Assembly (NCBI GenBank): GCA_010015805.1 | Contig: ML978121.1 | Location: 3,596,001 to 3,660,000 of the forward strand | Direction of reading: 5' to 3' | DNA length: 64,000 nt | Source: Rhizodiscina lignyota | Taxonomy: Eukaryota; Ascomycota; Dothideomycetes; Aulographales; Rhizodiscinaceae | Part shown: positions 44,333 to 54,981 of the stretch, piece by piece | How positions within the stretch are numbered: the first letter of the stretch is position 1 | Layout: each line of letters opens with the position of its first letter | Position numbers and translations under genes: made by a program | Notes under the pieces: generated by a model | Databases searched by the model: none | Told to the model about the DNA's origin: nothing | What the model saw: the letters and a program-made list of their open reading frames with translations, nothing else

Positions 44333-46356
44333 TCATGCAGGTACATCCGCGCTTTTCTTGTCCTCCACATGTACAACAGAGCTTCCTTGTTTCTCGGCTT
44401 GAATCACTTTCATGTCAGCTGCGTGCTGTTGCAATTCAGCTGTTGCGGCGGAGGCGTTCCCAAGCCTGCCAGTGTCGAATATGAGCGACACCTCCTCAAT
44501 CGTCAGGCCTCTCGTCTCGGGGAAGAAGAATACGACAAGAGCGAGGTACATGCACAGAAGCGCAATATAGACGATGTAGCTGGACAACGCAGTCAGCATC
44601 GACAGTCCCGAGTAGCGGTTGTTGGGCATATGAGTGGCCAGTCATACTATTTCCAAGTGATGCTCTTTAGTGCAACAGGATTGACCCATTGATTGAAGGC
44701 TTGCGCAACGCTCTGGACACTCAGAAGGATGCCCAAGCCTTTCAAGCGCATATGGTACGGGAGGATCTCTGCGCCGTACGAAAATGGGAGCGGGGTCCAT
44801 CCGAAGTCGTAGAAACCATAGAAGATGAAGAGCATGGGTATCACAGCGATGCCAGTGGCATGTTTCTTGTGCTCAGCGAAGCTCCCCTGATCACTGGTCA
44901 GCATTGATCTCAAGCGGTATCGGGTCAGGCATCTGCACTGAGAGTCCGGTTATGACGATGTACGAGGCGAGCATTCCAATAGTCGAGATCAGCCATAACT
45001 TCCGTCGTCCAAGCCTTTCGGCATTTAAGGAGCCGGCATATGCGAGAATGAGGTTCCACACAGCCAATCCACCATTGATGCCAGCTGATTAATCGTAAGC
45101 TAACATTCCAGTAGCCAACCATTGAATCCACTATACATACATATCTGGGCGGGATTCGTTATGCCGATGAGGTTCAGGACTGCGATAGTCAGCAATAATA
45201 CAGTGGCTCAAGTGTTTACGAATACAGTACCGGGTGTCAAATAGTACGAGATAATCCCATTTCCGCTCCCTACTCATTTTGAATGTATTAGTAGAGCTCG
45301 AAGAGAGGCAAACCTCAAGGTGTGGCTCCAGCTGCGGATTACTGGCAGATATACAACAGGCCAACTCACAATTAGTTCCAGTTGCCATAGTCAACAGTAC
45401 AAGAAGACGCCGCCGATTCGGAGCTGTTTTCACGAAATCGATCCAACGAGTCTTCTTGTTCATCTCTTCGAGTTCGATGATTGCGCAGATCTCCTGGTAT
45501 TCATACTGAACAAGTTCGTCGTTCTGATCTCCATTTGCATGATATTTTGCGAGAATAGACAGGGCCTTATCGGTTTTCCCGTGATGTACAAGCCACTATA
45601 AAGTTGTCAGCCCGTTATCGAAGGACATCGGAGACCGTTGAACACACGCGAGGGGATTCCGGAATGACGGCGAGAAATAGTAGGACGACGATGGGCGCCG
45701 TTATCTGGAATAAACATGGGGCTCTCCATGCCCAGTCATCTGTATCTCCCCAGTGCAGAGATCCGTAGCAGAACCACGCTGCTACTATGGAACCGACGTA
45801 GTAATTACAGTAGAAAGATGACGCTAGGATAGCTCTCAGTCGCGGATGAGCGATTTCTTGAAGCAGTGCAACTGCAGTAATCTTGCCGAATGGACCAGCA
45901 GCACCAATCAGACAGCGGCCGGCAATAAACATGCCTGCGTTCCTCGCAAAGGCATTTACAAAGGCGCCCGCAATAAGAACGACGGAACCAACTGCGAGAG
46001 AGGCTTTCCGGCCCCATTGATCGTTGATGGCGGAAGAAATGTACGGCGTCACAATCGCAGGTAGAAACAAACTGGCCGAGATGAGGCCAAGATAACTGCT
46101 GTCCGGGTCGTTGAAATATGCTTTCCATTGAGGCATTGCTTGCAGCCCGTTCAAGAGAGATGCATCGTACCCCAAGTAGAAGACTGCAAAGTATAGGCCA
46201 ATGCAGTGTAAGACATTTTGACGAAGGCCTGGGTCTTTGAGCCACCACTTGGCGGTATTGTCTTGACGAATTTTAGCATTTCCACGTCTTCTATTCCAGA
46301 AAGATGCACGCACTTTGATATCGAGCAAAGCTCATTTGATTGCTATCCCCAGCCAT
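44333..46356 (-). CDS. MFS sugar transporter of the catabolic cluster
   Basis: Eight exons (46356-46314, 46261-45648, 45595-45370, 45269-45231, 45179-45141, 45084-44939, 44886-44648, 44579-44333), introns 51-100 bp, 530 residues; every junction keeps phase. Signatures of fungal sugar porters: YLGYDASLLNGLQAM, NDQWGRKAS, AVIPESPRW (formed across intron 2), NWSGNGIISYYLTPV (formed across three exons), AERLGRRKLW, and FFPETRGLTIEEV. It is about as diverged from the other sugar-type MFS (26284-28026) as family members usually are. Transcribed away from the TauD gene over a shared 490-bp promoter that contains TTCCG/CGGAA palindromes, it is the probable importer for the cluster's substrate. Confidence 0.9.
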
Positions 46357-46846
46357 GGTGCGAAAACAAAATAAATTGTGGGGAAGTGTTGATAGTGCAG
46401 CTGCGAGTGAAGGGTGTCGTGGAAAGGTGGATTATGATGTGGCACTGAGCATCTTCAATGGCTTTGGCAGTCCATCGGCCATATTTCCGAGCTCGGAATG
46501 ATTTGGGCTCTGAAGATGTCGTCCAGGGAAAGCAAATTTGACGGAGTTGGAAATTGTCGAATTTTTCTTCCCTCTACAGTGATCGTTGATTGCAAGGCAT
46601 AGGGATTTTCCATGGGCCGCTGCGAACCCGGCTTTGGAATGCTGGGGCGAGAGGCGGGGATTCCGAACCAGCTCGGTATTTCGGAAATGATGCCGAACAA
46701 GTCAATCATGATGGTAGAAGTTGGGATAGAAGGGTAAGTAACTGTCGAACGTATCGAAATCAGCATTAGAGGTTGACAAAGATAAAGGGAGCCTGATTGT
46801 CGAATTTCTTCATTTGAAGCCGAACCTGATAATCGATATCATCATC
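46357..46846. promoter_or_regulatory. Divergent promoter (MFS / TauD) with CCG...CGG palindromes
   Basis: The 490 bases separate two divergent starts. A perfect 14-bp palindrome TTCCGAGCTCGGAA lies at 46485-46498 (CCG-N4-CGG, everted arms). A second site at 46661-46686 has TTCCGA and TCGGAA arms enclosing an extra CGG at 46674. Zn2Cys6 regulators bind pairs of CGG triplets in inverted, everted or direct order, and one is encoded 1.7 kb away. Binding is inferred. Confidence 0.5.
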
Positions 46847-48050
46847 ATGTCTACCGCAACGCAGACCACAACCTCAGAAGGGACTATTCCAATCAAGCCG
46901 ACGCCAGTATGGGTGCCGTTTACAGTTGAAGGGGAAGTTCCTCCGCCGTACAGAACTCCTAAGTTCGGCCTCAAGGTCATTCCCCTCCACCCGACATTTG
47001 CTTGTGAGCTGGAGGGAGTTGATTGGAGCAAGCCGGTGCCACAGGAGGTGTATGAAGAGATCAGAGACCTCTGCGACAAAGTAGGTCTGAGGATACAGCC
47101 ATACCCGTTCCAGATACTAACAACTTCGAATAAGTACGGCGTTGTAGTCTGCAGAAATACCGGACTCTCAGATAAAGCACACGTCGAATTTTCCCAATAC
47201 TTTGGTGATTTGGACGACGTTGGTCCATATCAACAAGCAGGTCGCACTCATCGTCTGCCATACTTGGAGCTTTTCGATGCAGGAAATATCGATCCAGCTA
47301 CTGGAGATGTGGCGCCTTTAACAGCAGCGCAGGTCATCGGCAACAAGGTAGCCTCCTGAACGGTTTGCTGCTGTACGAAGTGCTGACAGTCCGAAGGCAA
47401 ATGAGCAATTTCATGTCGACTCCTCGTTCAACGGACGAAGAGCAGGCCACTCGTTGCTGCTTGCCCATATACTTCCGCCGGCAGACATGGGGGGCGCAAC
47501 GGAAGTCCGTAAACGGTCCCAATGAAAGTAGTGCGAAGCTAATGTTGTTCAACAGTTCTCAGATTCCAGAACTGCATACGGGGATCTCTCAGCGGAGAAG
47601 AAGAAACAGATAGAGAACCTTGTGGCCAACCACTCGCTCTTCCATTCACGAAAAAAGGCAGTGCCGCACTATTTCAAAGATCTTGATCCCCGAGACCATC
47701 CGTTCAGCAAACACAAGCTCGTGCAGCGGCATGAATGGAGCGATCGTATGAACCTTTACATCGCATCATATTGCCATAGTATTGATGGTATGTCAGATGA
47801 GGAGGGCACGGCTTTGATTGAAGAATTGCTTTGGCATGTTTCGCAACCGAAATATCGCTACACGGTTCCTTGGAAGCAAGAGAAAGACCTGATAATCTGG
47901 GATAACACATCTGTTATGCATAGAGCAACGGGAGGAACGTATGAAGGAAAATTTAGAAGAGATATGAGACGAACAACGGTGAAGGACATGAGTACTCAAC
48001 GGTTTGGGCTGAACGGTGACGGCGCTGACTGGCGTGTTGGCATGCCTTAG
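46847..48050 (+). CDS. TauD/TfdA-type 2-oxoglutarate/Fe(II) dioxygenase
   Basis: Four exons (46847-47080, 47135-47347, 47397-47504, 47556-48050), introns 49-54 bp, 349 residues. The iron facial triad is complete: H155-V-D157 in QFHVDSSF and distal H307 in MHRATGG; the arginine that holds the 2-oxoglutarate carboxylate lies in KFRRDMRRT (319-324). KYGVVVCRNTG and LAHILPPADMGGATEFSDSRTAY are family hallmarks. Fungal members are usually annotated as 2,4-D/alpha-ketoglutarate or taurine dioxygenases without proof. It would hydroxylate, and so often cleave, a small carboxylate or sulfonate. Its place between the importer and the regulator suggests it acts on the imported compound or an intermediate. 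The product is soluble, with no signal peptide. Confidence 0.9.
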
Positions 48051-48579
48051 GCAGGCTGTATCCTACGTAGCTTTAGAATTACACTGTTCTCGAGGGAAGG
48101 TAGATGTGGATATGAGCTCTAAGCTTTGTACAGTGTTTCTTAACCTGCTTGCGAAGTGTTTTCGGGGACAGTAAGGGACTTACTTTGAACGCCCCTTGGC
48201 AACAGAAGCAGTGTAAGAACTCATAGGAGAAAATTGAGGGACCTTGCAGTGTACTCTCGTCAGGGATAAAGAGACTTTTATTTACCCTGAACCATTCCAT
48301 AGCAATGAGTTGGAAGGCGGCGGAAGCCACTTCAATGCCACCTCCAGTCGTGAGTAGCTTCGTGTATCTCTGAATCCGTGTCGAGAGCGGAATTACTGCC
48401 CATGTAAGACAGCAGCGGGCTACACACGCATCTGCGAGTAGTATGATTTAGCCATTTCTCCCCTTGAGCCGTGATGCGACCCAGAGGGGATTTTTTGTGC
48501 GAGAGATTGATAATGAGCGGAGTTGCTTCGTTCAAGAGGGGATCTCCGAGCTGTGAAATCGCTTCCCGCTTCTACCACC
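48051..48579 (+). promoter_or_regulatory. Upstream region of the Zn2Cys6 regulator
   Basis: No gene is present. CGGAA words occur at 48321 and 48388; the latter is preceded by TCCG, giving a CCG-N9-CGG everted pair at 48376-48390. This could allow autoregulation, but the match is weaker than in the two divergent promoters. Confidence 0.3.
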
Positions 48580-50990
48580 ATGTCCACCGAACGCCAGCAA
48601 TCTGCACAACCTACGGAGCAGCCCAGCTCTCCAAATGTGACAAGACGGACGCGAGGTCGATACGTGTCCAAGGCTTGGTAATGCCCATTCCACCCTTGTA
48701 AAGCGGCATCCGTTGTGCTCGAACCTCTACTAACGCTACTTTCCGAGCAGCATCACTTGTCGCCGGAGAAAGCTCAAGGTCGCTTTGCATATCCCTAATC
48801 GTATATCAACCCTAAACTGACGCTGCCTTAGTGCTCTGGTGAAGAGCCATGCAAGCGTTGTGCCCATCATGGTCACCAATGTTTCTATTCCGAAGACAGA
48901 GCTGCGGCCGAAATCCTCCATGGCATACAATCCTTCACGAACGGCTCCCACGCGTACATACCCCGAATCTCGCGACCTGACAGTGAGGGCCGAAGCGATG
49001 GAAGATCGAGATGGGAGCTGAGGTTGGAGAGAGTCGAGACGATGCTTGAGAAGATTCTTGCGTCCTTAAGACAAGACAGTAGTCTGAGAGCAAGCGCAGA
49101 GCCGGAAGCTGAACAGTCAGGCGCAAATGCAGTTGACTTTCAGGGCGATACAGCCTTCCGAGCCCCCATCAATACCTTCAATGCCAATCTTGCATCTGTT
49201 CGCCTCCAACTAGGCCTTCCGGAGCAGCAGAGCCAACCTCCAAGTCCTGCAACTGTCAATCCGCACGAATCCCCACATCAATCAATCCGAACTCCAACGA
49301 ACTCGCTGTCGAAGATTCGGGTGGGTCTGCGAAGTCTTCCGTTTCCCACACAAGAGGAGTACAGGCGATACATCAAATTCTTCTTTGATGATATAAATCC
49401 ATGTCATCCGTGCGTAAACGAGGCCGACTTTGAAGTGAGGAGCGAGAAGTTACTATCTAGCCTTCATCGGGGTCCAATTGACACCGGCTTCTTGGCCCTC
49501 AATTATATCATCTTTGCCTGCACAGATATCCTTACCAACATTACTCCATCCGAGCAAAGTAATGTTTTGCCTGGCTGGGATTGGTATCTCGCTGCGGACT
49601 CACTGCTTGGAAAGCGGAAGTTTGGTGGACGTGCAAACTTGACCGTCATACAATTCTTGATATTTGAAGTAAGTTTATATATATTTCAATTCTATGACGT
49701 TAGCGATGTACTCACCTTTGCACAGGCGTTCTATCTAGTTCATGCAGATAAAGGTAACGCTGCATATAATGTCATCGGCCTGGCATGTCGGCTGTGCTTT
49801 CAGCTGGGGTTGCACCAGCAATCTCGCTGGGCCCATAACCAAAGTGCCTATTGGCGACACATGAATCAGCGGATTTTTTGGACGGTTTACTTCACCGACC
49901 GGCGAATCTCGCTAAGCTGCGGCCGACCTTATGGCATTCACGACTCTGAGACCGATGTTGAAGAGCCAGAATGGATCAGCGATAGGGTGAGGATATTAAA
50001 TGCAATAGGGGTGTATTTATATGGTATACTGACAGTAGCAGGCACTACATCCCGATCGCCCGTTCCCAGATCCTGATCATGTTGATTCATTCAATATGTA
50101 TCTTTCATGCATGGTAGCATGGGCTAAGCTTGCAGGACAAGTATTCTTCGTAAGCGCATCGAACTCCATCGGAAACGATGAGAATATTGCCATTCTGGAT
50201 GCAAAAATAAGGCACTGGGCGGAAACGATACTTGCGAATATCCCTCTACTGCCGCCGCCTGGTGTAGCAGTGCCAAGCTTGAGACATCTACGCCAACGTT
50301 TGCTCGTAAACACTGTTAGTATTCTGCTTGGCATCTGGAGGTCCTTATTGACGTAGCCCTCAGCGAGTGTCACACCTTCGCCTACTTCTCAGACGCCGTC
50401 TGATGGTATCTCTCACATACGACAGGAGCTGTGGGCAACTCTGTGGAGAACTTGCCATTGACATTGTAAACCAGCTTAAAGAGCACAGCTATGAAATTGT
50501 CGAGCCAAGTTCTTTCAGGTTCCATCTCGCAACGACACTTGGTAGCGCGATTCTGATTCTATCGACCTTGCTTTGCCGACCACTTGCCGATATCGGTCTC
50601 CAGGACCAGCATTTCGCCTACGCAGAGAGTTTTCGTGGAGCCGCTCAAATGCTACAAAATCTTGCAGTCTCTCTCCAGGCGGCAAGACGAATTCAAGATG
50701 ATCTCCGAGATATCACTCACGTCGTCACGTCGCTACTAAATCAAGAGCAAGCCTCGGAGCAAGATCTCATGAGCCTACTGCCGCAAAATATCGACCACCT
50801 GTTCCCGTACGGCGCGATCGATTTTGCCCAGCAATTTTCTCCGTGGCCTCATGAGATTTTCAGTGACAGGGTGGAGATCAATGTTCACACGAGCACCGAT
50901 AGCACTTTTGATCCTGATGCTCTCGGAACCCTTGATCCTTGGGATAATGCTCTCCAATCCAACCATGGATATGGAGTGCCGTGGATTTGA
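48580..50990 (+). CDS. Zn2Cys6 transcription factor of the catabolic cluster
   Basis: Six exons (48580-48677, 48751-48778, 48832-49668, 49726-49986, 50042-50314, 50364-50990), introns 49-73 bp, 707 residues. The binuclear zinc cluster is exact: C33-x2-C36-x6-C43-x5-C49-x2-C52-x6-C59, assembled from the first three exons, one only 28 bases long. A coiled-coil-like segment (WELRLERVETMLEKILASL) follows and should support dimers. The fungal_trans domain includes IKFFFDDINPCHPCVNEADF, ACRLCFQLGLHQQSRW and RIFWTVYFTDRRISLSCGRPYGIHD. Placed between the TauD gene and the aldolase/dehydratase pair, it is the likely pathway-specific activator. The 57-bp intron 49669-49725 is in frame without a stop, so its retention would add 19 residues. 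Confidence 0.92.
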
Positions 50991-51269
50991 AGGAGCAGTG
51001 GCTTTCATTCAATTGAGTCTCGCGCCCACGGATGACGGGTTTGCTCGGCTCCTAATGACTGCTATGCAACTGTGCAAGCGTTTACATCATGATGCCGAAG
51101 CCATCGCCAAGATACTCATCTGCGCAGGTAGTGATGATGATCATCATCATATTATCAGTCCTGTGCTCTAATGGCTCTGTGCCCCAATTTATCGCACTTG
51201 AGCTTTGTAAGTGACAATTTTCTTTCTAATGCCCAATTTTGCTCATTTAGCTAACTCAACCGTCCCATT

Positions 51270-52612
51270 CTACAGTGAATTCTCTACCTCGTAGATCTTT
51301 TTGAGACCTTCTCTAACGGTTTCAATGACATATTCGCTCGGTGGAGGAAGCGGTTTCCTGAACACGCCTCCCAAATATTCCACGTCCTTGACATCCGGTG
51401 CAACGTGCACGTCGAATGCCGTCTTAATGCCCAAGAATCCCTGTTGCTCCTCAACGGAATTACTCGAGCCATTTGCGAATGTATAAACTTACAACGCGAT
51501 TGATGATCGAGTCGGCTTCGGTGACGAGGTCCTGTAGCTGTTGTGCTTCCCTAAATCTGCTTAGGTTAGCCTCATGCTTATTTGCGCATCTGAGAGACCG
51601 AGAGAATTTACTTCTTCGCATTTCCAGTTTCCAGAGCTTCCACCGATGTTCTGAATAGCTTCATCATTACCTTTGGGTAGATATTAGCAGGCCCGCTCAC
51701 ACATCCGTCCTGCCTTGCCACAAGTGCCGGTAACATGTAATCAGAGCCCCCTGGCAAAACCAAGAACGGGAGCGGATGTCGAGCTCGATACTCTGGCGAC
51801 TTGACATGTAAAGCGACTCGATGACCTTTCGATATACTGTAACAAGTGAGTTTAACTCCTCTGCGCCATCGTTAGTATTTTCATATCGGCGAGAGTTGAC
51901 GTCGCCACAGACGCAATATTTTGATGTTCCCTTTAAAGCTACAGTATCAGATCAGTCCGCGACTTAAGTTCTTTGAGGATCTTACGCGATGTCCATTAGA
52001 AAGTCTGGGTCGAGATCAATACCGCCTGAGGCGAAGGGTATCTGCGGCATCTCAGCGCACCGTCTCCGCGTAGTGTCTATGACTTACATTGTAAAGCAGC
52101 AAGGGAATCGGGCTCCGGTCTGCAAGAGATTCGAAGAAGTTCTTCAGCGCACTCTTGTTTTTGCCATACGCAAAAGCGAAGTACGATGGCGCAACTACGA
52201 CTCTATACAACATCAATTTACGATCAAAGAATCGACCATTTACAGAAGTCACATACGCAGCGTCCGCGCCGGCCTCTGCAGCATCTTGGGCATGCTTCAC
52301 ACACTGTCTGAGGCTCTCTCCATTAATACCTGCAATAATGGGGATTGAATTATCCAGATCCTCCGCCATCAGAACATCCTTCGCAGCCTTGACCAAGAGC
52401 TTCTTCTCCTCCCTCTCGAGTAAATTGCCCTCCCCCAGTGTCCCTGAGAGCACGAGGCCACAATCTGCCTTCGCTAGTCGTGCAATATTTCTCTTGAAGA
52501 TTGGAATGTCGATGTCTTCATTCTGATTGAAGGGAGTGACAACCGGTACGTAGACGCCTTGTCGGAGCTTAGCACTGGAATTTGTGACATCCATCGCTCT
52601 GTCTCTCCTCAT
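51270..52612 (-). CDS. DHDPS-family aldolase (2-keto-3-deoxy acid type)
   Basis: Seven exons: 52612-52257, 52202-52088, 52041-51986, 51938-51913, 51858-51612, 51556-51493 and 51440-51270; 344 residues. Family residues: GTLGEG (57-62, where most members have GTTGE or GTNGE), Y156 in PLLLYN, and K187 in RVKLTC as the Schiff-base lysine. LPGGSDYMLPALVARQDGCVSG is the substrate-pocket strand. The 54-bp first intron (52203-52256) keeps the frame open, so a naive translation inserts 18 residues into AGADAAVVVAPSY. The overall wording resembles fungal 2-keto-3-deoxy-L-galactonate aldolase (GaaC/LGA1) and bacterial relatives. It would split a 3-deoxy-2-keto acid into pyruvate and an aldehyde. It shares a divergent promoter with the dehydratase at 53042, which would supply that substrate. 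Confidence 0.88.
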
Positions 52613-53041
52613 TTCTGAGGCTTCCGCCTTTCATGGCCCAGTTTGTATTATGCCTATCCTTTCCGACCAAGCGGAATCTGTTCGGTATCCAGTCGCAGTT
52701 CATCCCTGTTCTCCCCACAATCTCCCCGGGTTGGTCAATGCTTCCGAGATTTCCATTTTCAATTGTGCAGTTTCCGCAATTTCCGACATGGATCCGAGGC
52801 TAATGGAGCGCTTTCCTCCTACCTTCATGTGCTTGCAATATTGAAGCATGTCAAGTAGTATCGAGCATAGATCCAATTCGATAAGCATAGGACATTGTAG
52901 TGGTCACGTAGCATCCAAAACTGCTATTCACTTCTTCTTAATTGCAGTTTTTCCAACTCGGACTCTAAATCTCAACACGAAGTCGTTACGGAAGGAGCTA
53001 GTCCAGCACCATTCGATCCATTGCACTATCGCCTTCTAAAA
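52613..53041. promoter_or_regulatory. Divergent promoter (aldolase / dehydratase) rich in TTCCG half-sites
   Basis: In 429 bases, TTCCG occurs at 52622, 52661, 52742, 52772 and 52781, and its complement CGGAA at 52672 and 52989: seven hits where fewer than one is expected by chance. The pair at 52661-52676 forms TTCCG-N6-CGGAA, and a third CGG follows at 52683. The same words mark the MFS/TauD promoter. A site for the neighbouring Zn2Cys6 factor is inferred, not shown. Confidence 0.55.
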
Positions 53042-54535
53042 ATGGGACATCAAGATATCACATTAACCTCCTTCACCGTCCGCGACCTTCGCTGGCCCAC
53101 CTCTCTAGATAACATCGGTTCTGATCCTATGAATCTTGCCGGCGAGAACTCTTATGGCTACCTTCAGTATCACACCAACGTTGGCACCACAGGTACAGGT
53201 TGGAGTTTTGCCAATGGCCAGGGCAACGAGTAAGTGCTGTAATTAACCAGATTTAACTACAGTCAATTGGTCTGACGCTAACAGTCTCGTCAAAGCGTCC
53301 TCTGCACCGCCATCCGCTCTCTCGCGCCCCGTTTCGTCGGCCGCACGCTCTCGTCCATAACTGAGAACATGGGAGCCACACAACGCAAGCTTCAATCGGG
53401 CCAGATCCGCTTTATGTCTCCTGAGCGTGGGGTACTGCAGCTCGCGACATGCGCGGTGCTCAATGCATTGTGGGACTTGTGGGCCAAAGTCGAAGGGAAA
53501 CCGCTCTGGAGACTCGTCGCGGACATGACGCCAGAGGAATTTGTGCGCTGTATCGATTTTCGGTACATGTCGGACGCGTTAACTCCGGAGCAAGCGTTGA
53601 CGATGCTGAAAGAGAAAGAAGGCGGGAAGGCGGAAAGAATAAAGATGGCCAGCGAAGACCGTGCGGTACCGGCGTACAACACGTCTGTTGGCTGGCTGGG
53701 GCACTCGGACGAGAAAGTCAAGGAGCTACTGCGAGAAGCAAAGGCACAGGGTTTCCGACACTTCAAGCTTAAAGGAGGACAGAGCCCAGAAAATGATAGG
53801 AAGAGACTCGGTCTCGTCCGTGAGGTCGTGGGAGATGAGGCAGTACTCATGGTAGATGTGAATCAGCTATGGGACGTAGATGAGGCAATCGAGTATATGA
53901 AGAAGCTTGCGGATTTGAGGCTTTGGTTCATCGAAGAGCCCACGTCGCCGGATGATGTCCTTGGCCATGCGAAGATCAGAAAGGCTTTGAAGCCTCTTGG
54001 AATAGGCGTGGCTACAGGCGAACATGTGAATAATCGCGTTATGTTCAAGCAGCTGTTGCAAGCTGAGGCACTTGATGCCGTGCAACTCGATGCATGCAGG
54101 CTAGCGGGAGTAAACGAGATCCTTGCCGTCTTGTTAATGGCGTCCAAATTCGGAGTACCTGTTGTGCCACACTCGGGGTGAGTGCTTCACATATATCACA
54201 TAACATCAAGAGGATGAGAAGTACTGACGAGATCCAGCGGCGCCGGAATGGTTGAACTCTGCTCCCATATCAGCACCATCGACTTCATCTGCGCCTCCGG
54301 AGAGCAAAGCATTCTTGAATACACCGATCATTTACACGATGCATTCGAGGCACCGGCGAAAATCACTAGTTCGGGTTTCCATGTAACCCCAACAGTGCCC
54401 GGATATTCGTGCGATGTGAAAGAGACCGAGTTTGCGAAATTCGAGTGTCCAAATGGGAGCTTTTGGAAATCAGAACAGGGTCTGAAGATGCTCAACGATC
54501 CATGGAGGGGAGTACCAGGGGAGCAAACATCTTGA
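53042..54535 (+). CDS. Sugar-acid dehydratase, enolase superfamily (L-galactonate/L-fuconate type)
   Basis: Three exons (53042-53229, 53296-54177, 54238-54535), introns 66 and 60 bp, 455 residues. The first intron uses the acceptor TCAAAG at 53295; an upstream CTAACAG would break the frame. Active-site residues of the mandelate-racemase group are intact: K220-L-K222 general base, metal ligands D250 (VDVNQ), E276 (IEEP) and E305 (ATGEH), and H355 (VPHSGG). Segments RDLRWPTSLDNIGSDPMNLAG, TPEEFVRCIDFRY, AVPAYNTSVGWLG and EEPTSPDDVLGHAKI closely follow fungal L-galactonate dehydratase (Lgd1/GaaB) and bacterial L-fuconate dehydratase. It would dehydrate an aldonate to the 3-deoxy-2-keto acid used by the adjacent aldolase. 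Which aldonate cannot be read from sequence; it may be a paralogue of the housekeeping galacturonate-pathway enzyme. Confidence 0.9.
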
Positions 54536-54981
54536 TAAACGGTACTGTGATTCCCAGTCTCGAGCCAAATTGCACAGGAATTGAGACACATCACTACGTC
54601 ATTAGTATCAACATGCACTGGCTTCCAACTTCCCGCTCAGCCGCAAAGTACAGGTACAAAAAGGGATAATCTGTTGGCAGGAGAATTATCCTGTCGCTTG
54701 TGGCTTGCTTTCTCTACGAGCAGTGAGCCACAGTGGGCGGAGGATTGTTCTGATACAATCACACGTATTAAAACAAGAACAGACCTCTATTAAACTTCGT
54801 TCAGAGAATCAACTCCATGTCATTACTCTAATAGTCGGTAATTCGCCAAAGACAAACCAACTCAATCGTTTGATAGTGCATCCTCGACCCGTTCCTCGAA
54901 ACCATGAACGCCAACTTGAACGCCTGGCCATTCATCAATGAATCCATCGAGACTGCTAGCTATCAAAAGCAACGAAACTCC
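54536..54981. other. Intergenic between convergent genes
   Basis: No gene seen. The region contains the 3' ends of the dehydratase gene and of the minus-strand mannosidase gene. Confidence 0.5.

Noticed and set aside
52203-52256. An 18-residue insertion in the aldolase
   Set aside because: It is bounded by GTATGT and TATAG, is 54 bp, and its removal restores AGADAAVVVAPSY; it is an intron, not a domain insertion.
52613-53041. Galacturonate-responsive CCNCCAA element
   Set aside because: No clear copy was found, so direct control by a GaaR-type factor is not supported.
53284-53400. Alternative acceptor CTAACAG in the first intron of the dehydratase
   Set aside because: It shifts the frame and destroys the conserved VLCTAIRSLAPRF segment; the later AAAG acceptor restores family alignment.
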